From positions 49,323,092-49,387,091 of the forward strand of contig QCXZ01000138.1 of NCBI GenBank assembly GCA_025024175.1: DNA of 64,000 nt. Reading direction: 5' to 3'. The stretch is from Rhyzopertha dominica. Its lineage: Eukaryota; Arthropoda; Insecta; Coleoptera; Bostrichidae. The translations under genes were made by a program, and so were the position numbers. Below are positions 24,306 to 50,445 of this stretch, one piece after another; the stretch's first letter is position 1; each line of letters starts with the position of its first letter. A model generated the notes under the pieces. That model was not told where the DNA came from. It saw only the letters and a list, made by a program, of their open reading frames with translations, and made no database searches.

Positions 24306-27300
24306 ATGACGGAAACTAAAGAGAGCTTAAGTTCCTTCGCTGACAGCATTCAGCAAAAGCCAGGTTCGGAGTTTAACAGGATACTTAACAAAAGCGTTCT
24401 GGTAGCCCCCAGTGAGCAGCAGTACGATTTATTGTTGAAGAGGCTGCGTCAACAGCTCGGTGAAGGTCGGGGTGAAGTCATTTTGGAGGTAAGTCATTAT
24501 TGATTGTGCTTTTTTAATCTCATCCAACAAATTGTTAGATTGGAGGGTCAGAAGATGGGGCAGATTGTGGTTTTAAAGAAGATGAGATGGAGGCTGCCGT
24601 GGCCACGCTGCAGTCTTTGGCGGCTACTCTAGAGTGCAGTTGCGTTAAATTGAGAGAAAGGCAGGAGGCATCGGGATTCATTGCACAGTATTTAATTCGT
24701 AGACTGCTAGATCAAAGTGACTTCCTCGAGATTCGAGTTGCGGTTGTTGGAAATGTGGACGCGGGGAAATCCACACTGCTGGGTGTGTTGACGCACGCAG
24801 AATTGGACAACGGAAGGGGCCACGCTCGCCAGAAGCTGTTCAGGCACAAGCACGAGATGGAATCGGGCAGAACAAGCTCCGTCGGTAACGATATCCTGGG
24901 CTTTGACAGCGAAGGCAATGTCGTTAACCAACCTGAGCACGGCTCGCTGGACTGGGTGAAAATTTGCGAGAAAAGCTCAAAAGTTATCACGTTCATCGAT
25001 CTCGCCGGGCACGAGAGGTACTTGAAGACGACGGTGTTTGGAATGACAGGGCACGCTCCAGATTTCGGGATGTTGATGGTAAGTTGCTAAAGCTTTAGTT
25101 GACATGAGTTCTACAGCAAACAAACTATGACTTGAATAATTTTTTGGCATCTTTAGAAACGATATGACAAATGCAGTAATTCCTTTCGATTTTTTCACCA
25201 CTTTCAATTAATTTTTCTATACTCTCTTTGGTAACCTTATCTTTTGCTTTTGATGAGAAGAACTTAATTTTTCAAATAACTATAATTAATATTTTTTCTA
25301 TTTAGGTTTAGGTTTTCACCACAAAATATCATTCTGCATTTCACCCATTGTAGTTCTTAAAACTGAAAATGAGAAAACAGCTTATAAGTCAAAAGAAGTG
25401 CTACAAAGGACCCATGCCTGTTTAAAATTCCAGATATAAGACTGCTATAAATGGCTCACTCCTCACAGCATGCACTTTTCTCATTTTTACTTTTAAGAAC
25501 TATGCATTGAAAATTTCCAACACTTTAAAAAGACTTTTCTTGCTAAGTCTGGTGTTTATTCAATTTTGTTTGGACATTAGAATCAAAGAAATATGGTTGC
25601 AAATACTCCTTTCTTTGCAAACTTTCCAGATTTCTTTAGACCAATCAAGTAATCAGTAAAATAAATGACAATTCACTGTTTCTTTTCTTGATACTTCAAT
25701 GCTTTTTTACTATGTGCTATAGCTATTCATCTGCTAACCTCTTTAGGTGGGTGCCAATGCTGGGATCGTGGGCATGACGAAAGAACATCTGGGTCTGGCA
25801 CTTGCCTTGTCTGTCCCAGTATTTGTTGTCGTGACAAAGATTGACATGTGCCCGGCCAACGTACTCCAAGACAATTTGAAAATGTTGGTGAGAATATTGA
25901 AATCACCGGGTTGCAGGAAAGTACCCGTCATGGTTAAAAACACCGACGATGTGGTTCTAAGCGCCACGAATTTCGTTTCCGAGAGGTAGATATTGAACTT
26001 AAACTTCACCGATGATGAGTGGGAGAATATGAAATTTTGCAGGCTGTGTCCCATATTCCAAGTATCGAACGTAACTGGTGAGAATTTACACTTGTTGAAA
26101 ACATTCTTAAATCTCCTAACGACAAAAATGGAGTATCACGAGAACGAACCGGCCGAATTTCAAATTGATGATACCTACTCGGTTCCTGTAAGTGTTATCT
26201 AATTAAATGTTTGTTTCGTTGCTGATTGAATGCTTTAAAGGGTGTGGGTACGGTTGTTTCGGGTACAACACTGAAAGGAGTCATCAGTTTGAATGATACC
26301 CTCATGCTCGGGCCAGATCCTTTTGGTCACTTCATACCGATTGCTGTTAAGAGTATTCACAGGANAAGGATGCCAGTCAAGGAAGTCAGGGCAGGTCAGA
26401 CGGCAAGTTTCGCCTTAAAAAAGGTAGTATTTGTTGTTTTTGTTGTTACTATTTGCTGAGGAAAACTTGTGTGTCAGATTAAGAGGTCCCAGATCAGAAA
26501 AGGAATGGTGATGGTGTCCCCAGCCTTGAATCCCAAGGCCTGCTGGGAATTTGAAGGAGAAATACTTGTACTTCATCATCCTACAACTATTAGTTCACGT
26601 TATCAGGCAATGGGTATGTAGAGCACAATTTTACCACAAAACAAATTAAATTTCGTGCAAAATTTTGTCATAAACAGTAAGCCAAATGAACTTATTACCA
26701 TAAAAAACACTATATAATATTTTTCAACTTGATGGTTTCGACTGGCCAATAAATGATTCATTTTTGTGTCTATATATCACAAAAATATTTCAGTGCACTG
26801 TGGAAGTATCCGTCAAACAGCGAGCATCATCTCAATGTCGAAAGAGTGCCTAAGAACGGGCGATAAGGCTCTCATTCATTTCCGTTTCATAAAACATCCC
26901 GAATACATAGTTCCCGGTCAACGTATGGTCTTCCGTGAAGGAAGGACGAAAGCCGTAGGGAACGTGATCAGGATAATCAGTCACAGCAATACTTCTGCTC
27001 CAGCCGGTAGGGTGAAACCTACAAAACAGCAGCGAATGAGCAATCAGAATTCCCCGAAAATGAGCCCCATGAACAGTGGGATGAAGTGCAACTTACAGGA
27101 GGTAAGACAGTTTAATAAATTATTATAGATTTTTTTAAAGTTTTTATGGTGCTTTTACATGGTAAAACATACAATAATTTTCATATTACTATAATCATGT
27201 GTGTCCATACATATTTCTTCTGCAACAACTTAACCCTTCATTTTTTCTTATGGGGCATTGTTTCATGTTCCAAGAGGTTTTCACATTCTGCCTTTATTAG

Positions 27301-27657
27301 TATGTCATTTTAATGCAAGTTTATTTAGACTACAAATAAATATGTTTTTCATCCACTAATAAAAACTAGATTAATTCTATTTTACACAATTTCTTAATAA
27401 AAGAAACTTGTTTCCCGAAAATATTTCAAGTCCTATATTGATGTTTTCAATGACAGCTTGCAGAAATCGGTACAGCCACAGTTGAAACAACTTTTGAGGC
27501 AAGTGCAGACAAGAGAGAGAATATTATGCAACACACAGGGCCTAAAAAAAGCAATAGGAAGAGGGGTGGTAGGAACAAAGGTGGAGGCAATTCTGCAGTT
27601 CCCAAACCACTGTCTGATGTTGCCAACATTACTCCCAGGTCGACGGCAAAAGTTTAA
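24306..27657 (+). CDS. GTPBP1: GTP-binding protein 1 (GTPBP1/Dgp-1 family translational GTPase)
   Basis: This is an EF-Tu/eEF1A-like GTPase linked to translation elongation and mRNA/ribosome quality control. Eight exons: 24306-24488, 24539-25078, 25747-25985, 26043-26187, 26241-26423, 26478-26613, 26794-27101 and 27457-27657. They join in frame to 644 residues (human about 669). The P-loop is GNVDAGKST (132-140), the DxxG box is DLAGH (215-219), and TKID is at 271-274. Domain 2 starts near [17 protein letters not shown], and domain 3 includes HCGSIRQTA and RFIKHPEY. The C-terminal tail is basic ([16 protein letters not shown]). Introns of 50, 57, 53 and 54 nt are typical of insects. The paralogous GTPBP2 type is less likely, because the conserved [20 protein letters not shown] switch I block is followed by GTPBP1-like domains. 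Confidence 0.95.
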
Positions 27658-27722
27658 ATCATATGACGTATTTTGTTTTGGTGTTGTCCTTGTTTGTTTC
27701 AAATCAGATTTATTTATTACAT

Positions 27723-27728
27723 AATAAA
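27723..27728 (+). terminator. Polyadenylation signal of GTPBP1
   Basis: AATAAA lies 65 bp after the stop. The convergent YIPF3 signal (AATAAA on the minus strand at 28093-28088) leaves about 360 bp between the two signals. Confidence 0.5.
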
Positions 27729-28113
27729 AAAGTTGGTGAAACCGTTTTGTGTAGTTTCTTTTTAAGATATTTTGCTTAGTTACGTAAAAAAATAAGTTAA
27801 AAAGGACCAACTTTTAGAGCTTGAGTTTTGTTGATCTGCTGTCTGATTAGGTAAGTACATTATAAAATATATGAAATGAATGGATCAGCTAATTTTTTTG
27901 TCAGAAGTTGTCATTTGGATTAATTTAATGTTACTTCTTTATGCTTTAGTATGACGTATGACATAATTTTTGTTGAAAAAATCATCTAACTGGAATCTTT
28001 TTTGCAGATATTGACGTTTTTACGCAAATCAAATCATCGTAAACTAAATTAAGAACAAATACAAAAAAAAACATTCAACCTCAATTGTTTATTGTATATT
28101 TGGAACAGCCTGT

Positions 28114-28683
28114 TCAAGATTTAGCCTGGTACACAAAATTAGGGTGAACATAAATAAAGTGCAACATTATTATAAACAGTATATTAATTACAGAGACAAC
28201 ACTGCAAATGATCAATCTGGCTGCGGGTATGTAGGTAGTTGACAGTATAATCAGGGCAACCCTTACAGTACTCAAACCGCTAAAAACAGTCAAACTGAAG
28301 AAGAAAAACGAGTTACTCTTTTCTTGAAAACACATCAGAGACAATGCCAAAGTGAAGATGTGTCCGTACAAAGAATAGCCAATAACAGACACCATGCTGT
28401 AGAAAGAAATATGTGACTGACCAATCCTACAGAGAGCGTATGAAATCGGTGGCATTAAAACCGCAAAAGTAAGGATAACTTCGGTTGGAGATATCACATA
28501 TTCAACTTTTTTCAAGTAATACCCGTAATTAACCAAAGAAGTCAATATTAACAATGCCAACAAAGGACCGATCAAATCTACATGGACCTTTTGAAATCTT
28601 TTTCCAAACGGTGGTACTAATGATGAAAATATTCGAAAAAGTATATCCCATGGGCTAGCACGAAACAACTGCCTCACAGTCAT
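28114..28683 (-). CDS. YIPF3: YIPF3 homologue (Golgi Yip1-domain membrane protein)
   Basis: This intronless frame of 189 residues is probably a Golgi multi-pass protein that works in a complex with YIPF4. The N terminus contains SPWDILFRIFSSLVPPFG. Five hydrophobic segments follow, beginning with DLIGPLLALLILTSL, and the last includes SVINILFIIMLHFIYVHP. The GLSTVRVALIILS block and LHFxY ending match YIPF3 more closely than other Yip proteins. An in-frame TGA lies 15 nt upstream of the ATG, so the start is sound. The N terminus is shorter than in mammalian YIPF3 (about 350 aa). The ATG has A at -3 and lies 59 nt after the NCBP2AS2 stop, suggesting a shared transcript. A polyadenylation signal is at 28093-28088. 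Confidence 0.85.
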   Translation of the reverse strand: MTVRQLFRASPWDILFRIFSSLVPPFGKRFQKVHVDLIGPLLALLILTSLVNYGYYLKKVEYVISPTEVILTFAVLMPPISYALCRIGQSHISFYSMVSVIGYSLYGHIFTLALSLMCFQEKSNSFFFFSLTVFSGLSTVRVALIILSTTYIPAARLIICSVVSVINILFIIMLHFIYVHPNFVYQAKS

Positions 28684-28742
28684 TTTTCTTGTAGCTTCTC
28701 AACAAAAACAACCGACTTATTATCACTTATTTATTACTACCA

Positions 28743-28994
28743 TTATTTCTTCTTTAATCGCTCTTGTGCCTTGTAAAGTTCTTGCTGGGCCTTGTCAGAA
28801 AACTGGCGCATCAAATTTCTGAACTGTTCTGGTGTCAGCTTCTTGTGCAATTCAGCATCTTCCGCTATACTCTTGCCTTTCATGAAATACTGCACTGCAA
28901 TCTGCGCCGCCCTCCTGATTGGGTACGATTCACTCAAACGCTGCACCAGGTGTTCGTGGTTCGACAGGTATCTCAACAAGAAACGAAACACCAT
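28743..28994 (-). CDS. NCBP2AS2 homologue (small conserved protein)
   Basis: This is an 83-residue protein. VFRFLLRYLSNHEHLVQRLS followed by ESYPIRRAAQ matches the N-terminal half of the small vertebrate protein NCBP2AS2 (LVERLSES.PIRRAAQ). Its function is poorly understood. The C-terminal half is a Lys-rich amphipathic helix (RLKKK end). I chose the ATG at 28994; the frame opens one codon earlier at GTG. The ATG has G at -3 and G at +4. It lies 7 nt downstream of the MED9 stop on the same strand, with no room for a promoter, so it is probably translated from a MED9 transcript. Confidence 0.85.
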   Translation of the reverse strand: MVFRFLLRYLSNHEHLVQRLSESYPIRRAAQIAVQYFMKGKSIAEDAELHKKLTPEQFRNLMRQFSDKAQQELYKAQERLKKK

Positions 28995-29001
28995 CACTAG
29001 A

Positions 29002-29456
29002 TCACAGTTTCTGTGATTCGAACGGCTGCAGGTAGCGGTACTTCCGTAACAGCTCTTGCTTCAACTGCAGCTGGGTCCTCAGGGCCTCCAAGTGGTTCAG
29101 TTGTTGCTCCTTACTGTAGTCTATGCCAGGAAGGAGCTTAATCTTTAAGGAAACAGGTGATTTGAATGTGATAGAGGAGAAATTTGACGTTTACCTGTGC
29201 TCTAGCCTGCTCTAACCTATTGTGCAATTCCAACACTTTCTGGGCACACTCGGCGGACTCACGAGTTTTGGCTGTGTTGTCGTGGTAATCCCGTTCGACG
29301 CTATAAATAAAACATCAGTTACATAACGCTACGATTCACAAAAAAGCTTACTAACCCCCGGATTATTTCGTATATAAAGGGCAAGATTTCAACGTTGACG
29401 TCTTCTACGGTCACATGTTTTTTATTATCTGTAGTGGTTTCGTTAGTAGCTTCCAT
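29002..29456 (-). CDS. MED9: Mediator subunit 9
   Basis: This is a middle-module subunit of the Mediator complex. Exons on the minus strand are 29456-29356, 29300-29195 and 29142-29002, with introns of 55 and 52 nt, giving 115 residues. The early block EILPFIYEIIRGVERD leads into the coiled coil. The conserved LLPGIDYSKEQQLNHLEALR segment, followed by TQLQLKQELLRKYRYL, is the family signature at the C terminus. A short upstream ATG (minus strand, about 29471) opens a reading frame that overlaps the MED9 start and could reduce its translation. The following gene begins after 7 nt. Confidence 0.9.
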
Positions 29457-29706
29457 AGCAACCCTGCATTGCTTCAGCAATTTCCTATTATTTTATTTAA
29501 TTAATAATATTAAATAACTCAAATAAAACGTGAAAATCTTCTACGTGTCAATCTATCAATTGCTGTCAATGTCAGCTGGCATTTGTTTTGGTGCTTACCT
29601 TGTTGCCATATCCGTATAAATAACGATTATTCACTGTTTTACTATATAATATAGAAAAAAATGATTAACACTTTGATTTGGCTTCCTATCAGTTTTATTT
29701 TTGGTA

Positions 29707-29761
29707 TACAGGGTGTAAATGAACTTAAAAAAACTTAAATGTGACTTTAACACCCTGTGTT
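29707..29761. repeat. Short CAGGGTGT palindrome (MITE-like)
   Basis: TACAGGGTGTAAATGAAC at the left pairs with an inverted copy ending ACACCCTGTGTTA at the right. CAGGGTG(T) ends are frequent in this window (near 30330, 31617, 38035, 41050, 43319 and 61568), suggesting several small Tc1/mariner-type derivatives. Confidence 0.5.
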
Positions 29762-30085
29762 ACAAATGTTTCTTGAAATTTAATTTTACAGTAATGTTTA
29801 AAATCGTATTTTTTAACACTTTTTAAGCATTGTCAGTGGCAATGACACTGATTGTGATTTCACAAAATAATGGAGTCCCGTGTTTTTCAATAAAAACATT
29901 AATTTTTAAAGACTCGGGTGTCGTTTTATGGAAACATCAGGGACATAAGATAATATTTTTTTTAACATTGAAGATTGTAAAACTTTTTGTCGAAAAATCC
30001 ACATGCCTAAAAATGGGGCTCTGCATTACCCCAGCATAGACCATTGGTTATGCCATTATGATTCCAACCAAATTTAAAGTTAATA

Positions 30086-30232
30086 GGCCGGCTCTTCTTC
30101 TCTTTATTAAAGTTGATGTTAGCTAAAATCAACCCAGTAACCATGACAACACCTTAAATTGAGGTATGTGATTGGTTTAGATTTTAAATACAGAGTTGAT
30201 TTTAGCTTAAAATAGAGAATAGAAACCTGCCC
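30086..30232 (+). mobile_element. MITE copy 1 (palindromic ends)
   Basis: This element of about 147 bp starts GGCCGGCTCTTCTTCTCTTT and ends in an inverted relative, GAGAATAGAAACCTGCC. The core has GTTGATGTTAGCTAAAATC, and GTTGATTTTAGCTTAAAAT appears later in inverted arrangement. A second copy lies reversed at 57270-57416 and is similar over its whole length. Confidence 0.75.
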
Positions 30233-30752
30233 AATATCCTTTATAGTTCAGGAATAATTTTTAAAAATCATTTTTTTCTAAGATCTCATTTTCTATCAGC
30301 AGTCAAACGTCTTAAAATTACAAGAACACCCTGTATACCTTACATGAAATAAAACGAGGGTAAAAAAAAAGAGCAACTTCATTGAAAAATATTTATTATA
30401 TGTATACATTTCACACAACAAACCAGTTGCAGAAAATTTAAAAAACAACAATAATTTCAGAGCAACGTGGAATGTATACATAGGAAATAATTTTCCCGTG
30501 CAACAATTAACAATACCAAAATTTAATGAACATACAAAAATAATACATCGTAAGTTGTAATAATATCACTGATGCAAACGACAACATTTACACCTCACAG
30601 TTTAGTTAAAACCTAGCACTGCCAAAAAAAAATAACTAACTGGAAACACTTGGATAATAAATTAGGGGTAAATGTAGGGTGCAAATATCGTCTGGGTAAA
30701 AATTACGGAAAATGTTATGGTGCCATTTTAAATTTTTCCCTTAGGTACACGA

Positions 30753-36034
<5,282 letters not shown>

Positions 36035-39000
36035 ATGAAATCTATTTTAATAACCGGTNGCAACCGAGGATTGGGGTTAGGTTTAGTTAAGCACCTGGTG
36101 GCAGATCAAAATCCCCCAAATTACCTCATCGCCACTTGTAGAAACAAGGAGAAGGCACAGGTAAGTGTACAAATAAAAACAATACTGAACGAAAAGCGCG
36201 AATAAAGTCAAAACGCTTACCAACTGGAGCCATGTTTCTAGTCGCAAGCCGCACTATTAAAAATTAGGTCAAAATCTTTTTAAGCACCGTCACTAATTAT
36301 TAGTGTGATCAGCTACTTTCGGTTGGGCACCTTGCTGTAAAAAACTGCGGCGCCGCGCCAACTTTGTTCAATATATGCCATCTATAGACGAACTCGTGAA
36401 TCACGTCATCCCCTCTCTAGCCTGTTCCGTATAATTACTAGGAACAATGATAATTATTTTAATGAAATTGTTATGAATGCATGCGATTTTATTGCAAGTC
36501 ATTGTATGCTTTGAACGACAGACAAGACTACAAAACATTTGTTATTATAGGTAATAAATATTGCAAATATTTACGTTTGTACATAAATTTATGAACCGGC
36601 TTGCCGCGTTTTTATTACCGGTTTAAAAATGAAATTGTTTTGAACTTACCGGTTGGTTGGCTCAATACCATGGTATTATTGCTGTCGATGCCGTTTGCCT
36701 TAACGGTATTTTCTTCTTTTTCTATTGTTATTTTTGCACTAGGGCAGCACAGGAAACGCATGCTGCGAAATGAGGTGCTCAAAAATGTTAGACTGCAAAA
36801 AGAGGATTAGATTATTCTGCGGCATTGGACTTATCTAAATTGGCAGGTAGTTTTATCTGTCATAGATAAACGACATCCCAATTTACATGCATGTAAATCA
36901 ATAGCTTCCGCCTATACTCGTGCGATCGTTACGTAATTATGCGATGTCGCGAGGTTTTAATACTTACTTATGTAAACGGATGAAACGGAATACTAAAACA
37001 ATACATACATTTCAACGAAATAAATACTATAAAATGATGAAAAAATATCAAAATAATAGTGACATAAAAATCACTATATTGATTAACTTGTAAACAAGGT
37101 ATTAAAAGGCCACCAACATCTGGACTGACCTAGAAATCAAAAAAGGCGCACGTGATATCAAAGGAAAACAGTGCAAAATGCGAAAAGAATTCGTAAATTA
37201 TAATAAAATTCGTAATTTGTAAAGCTGACAAAGGTAACCAATAGTGATTACGCAAACACAAGAATATCAAAATAAATTTAATAAAACACAAGTAGTTTTT
37301 CAAAACTAATGTACTAAATTTCTCAAAATGTTTTATATCGAAAGAAGATAAATACAGACCTGTAATGGATCCACAAGTTCCGTTCCTTTATGGTTTACCA
37401 AAGAATTATAAAAATAATGTACCAATGAGACCGGTCTTGTCCTATACTAGTTACTTATATAAATATGCCAACAAAGTTGCATAGAATAAAAAATATGCAC
37501 CAAAAAAGTATCTGTTGGTCTTTTTTGATGTTTCAAGCTTTTCACAAAACTTCATTATAAAATGTTAAGTGTTAACGTTAAAAGCTGACTAAGCAAATTG
37601 GGAATAAAAGCAAAAGAAGTAAATAAAACTAATTTAGCAAGCAGTGCTTCGGGAAAACCTCTATGACATTCGCGTCTGAAGACACAGCTCTTTAAAAAAT
37701 CGCCAGCCTGGTAGAGAATTGAATGATCGCTAATTTTTTTAAGATTTTTTAAAGTGGAACTGTTCTGCGAACTAATTTGGACCATTTTCAAAGCGAACTG
37801 TTAAATGTTTGCGTTGTCAATGATTGATTTGATAATTTATAATGTTATTTACAGGAGCTGCAAAATATCGCCAGTAAACATCGGAATGTTCACATTTTAG
37901 AATTAGGTAATATCGTTTAAAGTATATTAATGGAGACATCTGAGTTGGATCTTTTATTTCAAGCAAGACTTCTACTTTCAGCGTTACGTCAGCATAGCTA
38001 TTAAACCTACCGACTTAGTTTTTTTTTAAAGAGTACAGGGTGTCACGTTTTTGATAATTTATGGTGGTGTCATGACCATAAGTAACTTTTCTGAACGGAG
38101 TTTTATTTTAGTTTTATAACATATCTTTCCATGCACAAAAGTTTTGTTGTGAAGATTTGGCTCAGATAAGTTGCAACAAAAAATCTCTTTATCTTTAATA
38201 TCTGAGATACCCAGTAGTGGATTGGGGGGGGGGGGCTAAGGGGTTCAAGCCCCCTCAAAAATCAAATTAAATTCGATATTAGTGCAACGCCTGATTTATT
38301 GGTCGGCGATTTTCTGCGTAGCTCGCATCAATGGATGAGGAACAATCATTTTTGATAAAGTATTTACATTAACTGGATGGTCTGTACATTTCTCTGCCCG
38401 ATAATTCAAGAAAAATCTTCAATTTTCCATATATCACTAAGCAATTAAAATTATTTTTTCTGTCATTAGTCGCAACAAAAGAACACTTTTTATAATTTTT
38501 CGTCTTAATAATGTTGACAACTGGTATAGATCTACTCTATCTTCAATATTAGCGGGTAAATATTTACTAACTCGTCACACGTATATAGGCGCCCTTAACA
38601 TCTCAATACAAACAACAATCTTGATTAGCAAGTAAATCTCTTCGGGAGCCTAATTTAGAAACTTTTCCACTTCTTTCTAGTCGGTAGTCTTCTTTTTCTG
38701 TTTATAACCTTTCAAATTTTTAAAATCGCCAACAATGTCTTAAACCTACAAAATTGAGTATATAATTACAACAAGTAAATTAATTACGAACTACGAAACT
38801 AACTTCCTTATATATCTTTTTTATAAAACAAATAGGGTAGATTTAAGCATCGAAAATGAAGTCATAAAGAATGAGGCAGTTATTTTTTATTATTCGATTA
38901 ACATAAGCGACGATACTTCTTCAGTCACAACATTTACGTTTCTGTTCTGCATCCACGACAAGATGTGGTTGCATTAGCTTCTACCAGATGCCGTGGGGTA

Positions 39001-40268
39001 CAAATACATCGTTTTTTTTTCCTCTATTATCTCTATACACACTTTTGCCATGAAAAATTATATTATTATTATAAACGTAGACTACGTTCAGCACCGGAGA
39101 TGGAAGGACCTCTGAAGATGCTTGTCACGTGCTATCGAAACGTTAGGAAGCAAATCCAACCCACGACGAATCAGGATAACGCTTCAAAATAAAGGGAAAT
39201 TATTTATTTGTTTGATAAAATTAAAATTTATTTTATTGTGTTTTGATATGCAGGATGGAACAAAACACTATACTTACAGCACTCGAAGAAAACTAAATCA
39301 CTCACTTGTGTGCCGATCGTGTGTAAAATCGACACACCCAACTTTTAGTTTCGGCACTTGTTATTGAAGAATAAGCAAAAGGCTATCCGAGGACACATGC
39401 TATGTGCTGAATTAGCAAAATAATTTTTTAGTATTGATAAAAAGTCTCTCCTCAGTTCGGTTAAGCCCCCCCCCCCCCACCAAACGGAAATCCTGGATCC
39501 ACCAACTGTATAAAACTATTGAAAATGGGACATCTCGTACTCTTTCTTTTTGAAATAAGGTCTGAGACTGATGGTCTCCAAGACTTCCTCACCCCATCTA
39601 ATCAATAGCAACCGACGTAAATACCTACTGCCCTTCCAGACTTAACAAATTTCGCCTCGTACGAGACTTTCAGCAAACAAGTGGACGATATAGTTAAAGA
39701 AGATGGCCTCAACGTTCTCTTCAATAACGCAGGTGTCGCTCCCAAATCAACCAGGATAAATATGGTGAAAGTAGAACAACTAATGGACACATACACCACC
39801 AACACTGTGGCTCCCATAATGCTGACGAAGGCGTTACTGCCGCTGCTGAAGAGGGCGTCCAAGAACAACCCGGATGTGCCGCTGGGCACGTCGAGGGCGG
39901 CAGTTATTAACATGACTTCGATGCTTGGGTCGATGGAACTAAACAGGGATGGGGGATTATATCCCTATAGATGCTCGAAGGTAGTGAGAGAAATGTAAAA
40001 TTTTAGGCATTTATCTGGATACCATTAAAAATTTCAATCTTAGGCAGCTTTGAACATGGCTTCTCGGACCATGAGCGTCGACTTAAAAGTTTTTGGCATC
40101 TTGGTCATGTGCTTGCATCCAGGATGGGTCAGGACAGATCTTGGGGGTCCACATGCACCTATGGACGTGGATGCGAGTACCTCCAGCATCGTTAAGCTTC
40201 TTCCCAATCTGGGAGAAGCACACAATGGTGGATTCTTCCAGTGGGATGGAAAAGCAATGCCTTGGTGA
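36035..40268 (+). CDS. sni: Sniffer-like carbonyl reductase (classical SDR)
   Basis: This is an NADPH-dependent short-chain dehydrogenase of the C-factor/sniffer type, which in flies reduces reactive carbonyls and protects neurons. Exons 36035-36160, 37855-37906, 39640-39980 and 40044-40268 join to 247 residues, the sniffer length. The Rossmann block is ILITGxNRGLGLG (4-16; one base at 36059 is N), the structural NNAG block lies in NVLFNNAGVAPKS, and the catalytic set is S153 (INMTSMLGS), Y169 and K173 (YRCSK). HPGWVRTDLGG and the GGFFQWDG ending match the subfamily. Introns 1 and 2 (about 1.7 kb each) contain transposon debris. It is convergent with MMP, and the stops are 268 bp apart. Confidence 0.95.
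37340..37560 (+). mobile_element. Penelope-like RT fragment in sniffer intron 1
   Basis: A plus-strand frame reads PQVPFLYGLPKNYKNNVPMR followed by a PVLSYTSYLYKYANK block and then YLLVFFDVSS, i.e. the YGLPK.HK...RPI.S and SFDV blocks of Penelope-like RTs. It is short, broken by stops and sense-oriented to the host gene. Confidence 0.65.
38212..39508. mobile_element. Possible hAT-type element with G-tract ends in sniffer intron 2
   Basis: The left end begins CAGTAGTGGATT followed by a run of about 13 G and GCTAAGGGG. The right end, read on the other strand, begins CAGTTGGTGGATCCAGG and has a run of about 14 G followed by GCTTAAC. This matches terminal sequences of hAT-like non-autonomous elements (CAGTGGTGGATCC). 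The 1.3-kb interior has no transposase motif I recognise. A Penelope-type 3' hairpin lies near 39111-39153. No clear 8-bp duplication was found. Confidence 0.5.
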
Positions 40269-40482
40269 TTCGTTACTGTTTTACTTGGGATACGATACCT
40301 ACCTCAGTATGGGATAAAACGATGCAAGCTGCTTTTAGAAGACATTGTTCTTTGTAAATGTTGTGGATCATGCTTTCAAATTTTTATTATGTAATTTGTA
40401 CAGTAGTAAATGTGGGTTTTATGGTAGTATTTATCAAGTTGTTTAAATAGAGACCGTATATTGATTTTGTCGCTATGTATAC

Positions 40483-40488
40483 AATAAA
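40483..40488 (+). terminator. Polyadenylation signal of sniffer
   Basis: AATAAA lies 214 bp after the sniffer stop and 48 bp from the MMP stop on the other strand. A minus-strand AATAAA in the same gap (near 40385) would serve MMP, so the two 3' ends probably overlap. Confidence 0.5.
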
Positions 40489-40536
40489 GTCACGAAAATA
40501 TGTGATTTCTGCTTCTTAAATGATCCATCCCCTTCT

Positions 40537-50445
<9,909 letters not shown>

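Larger units (their letters stand above)
29457..30752. other. Intergenic between MED9 5' end and TrxR 3' end
   Basis: The stretch holds the MED9 promoter side, a short CAGGGTGT palindrome (29707-29761), one MITE copy (30086-30232) and probably the TrxR 3' UTR. A minus-strand AATAAA near 30387-30393 could end TrxR. Another ACACCCTGTATAC end lies near 30326-30338 and may pair with 29707 as the ends of one element. No gene is seen. Confidence 0.5.

Noticed and set aside
28743..28997. Start of the NCBP2AS2 homologue at 28997
   Set aside because: That codon is GTG. The next codon, ATG at 28994, matches the family start.
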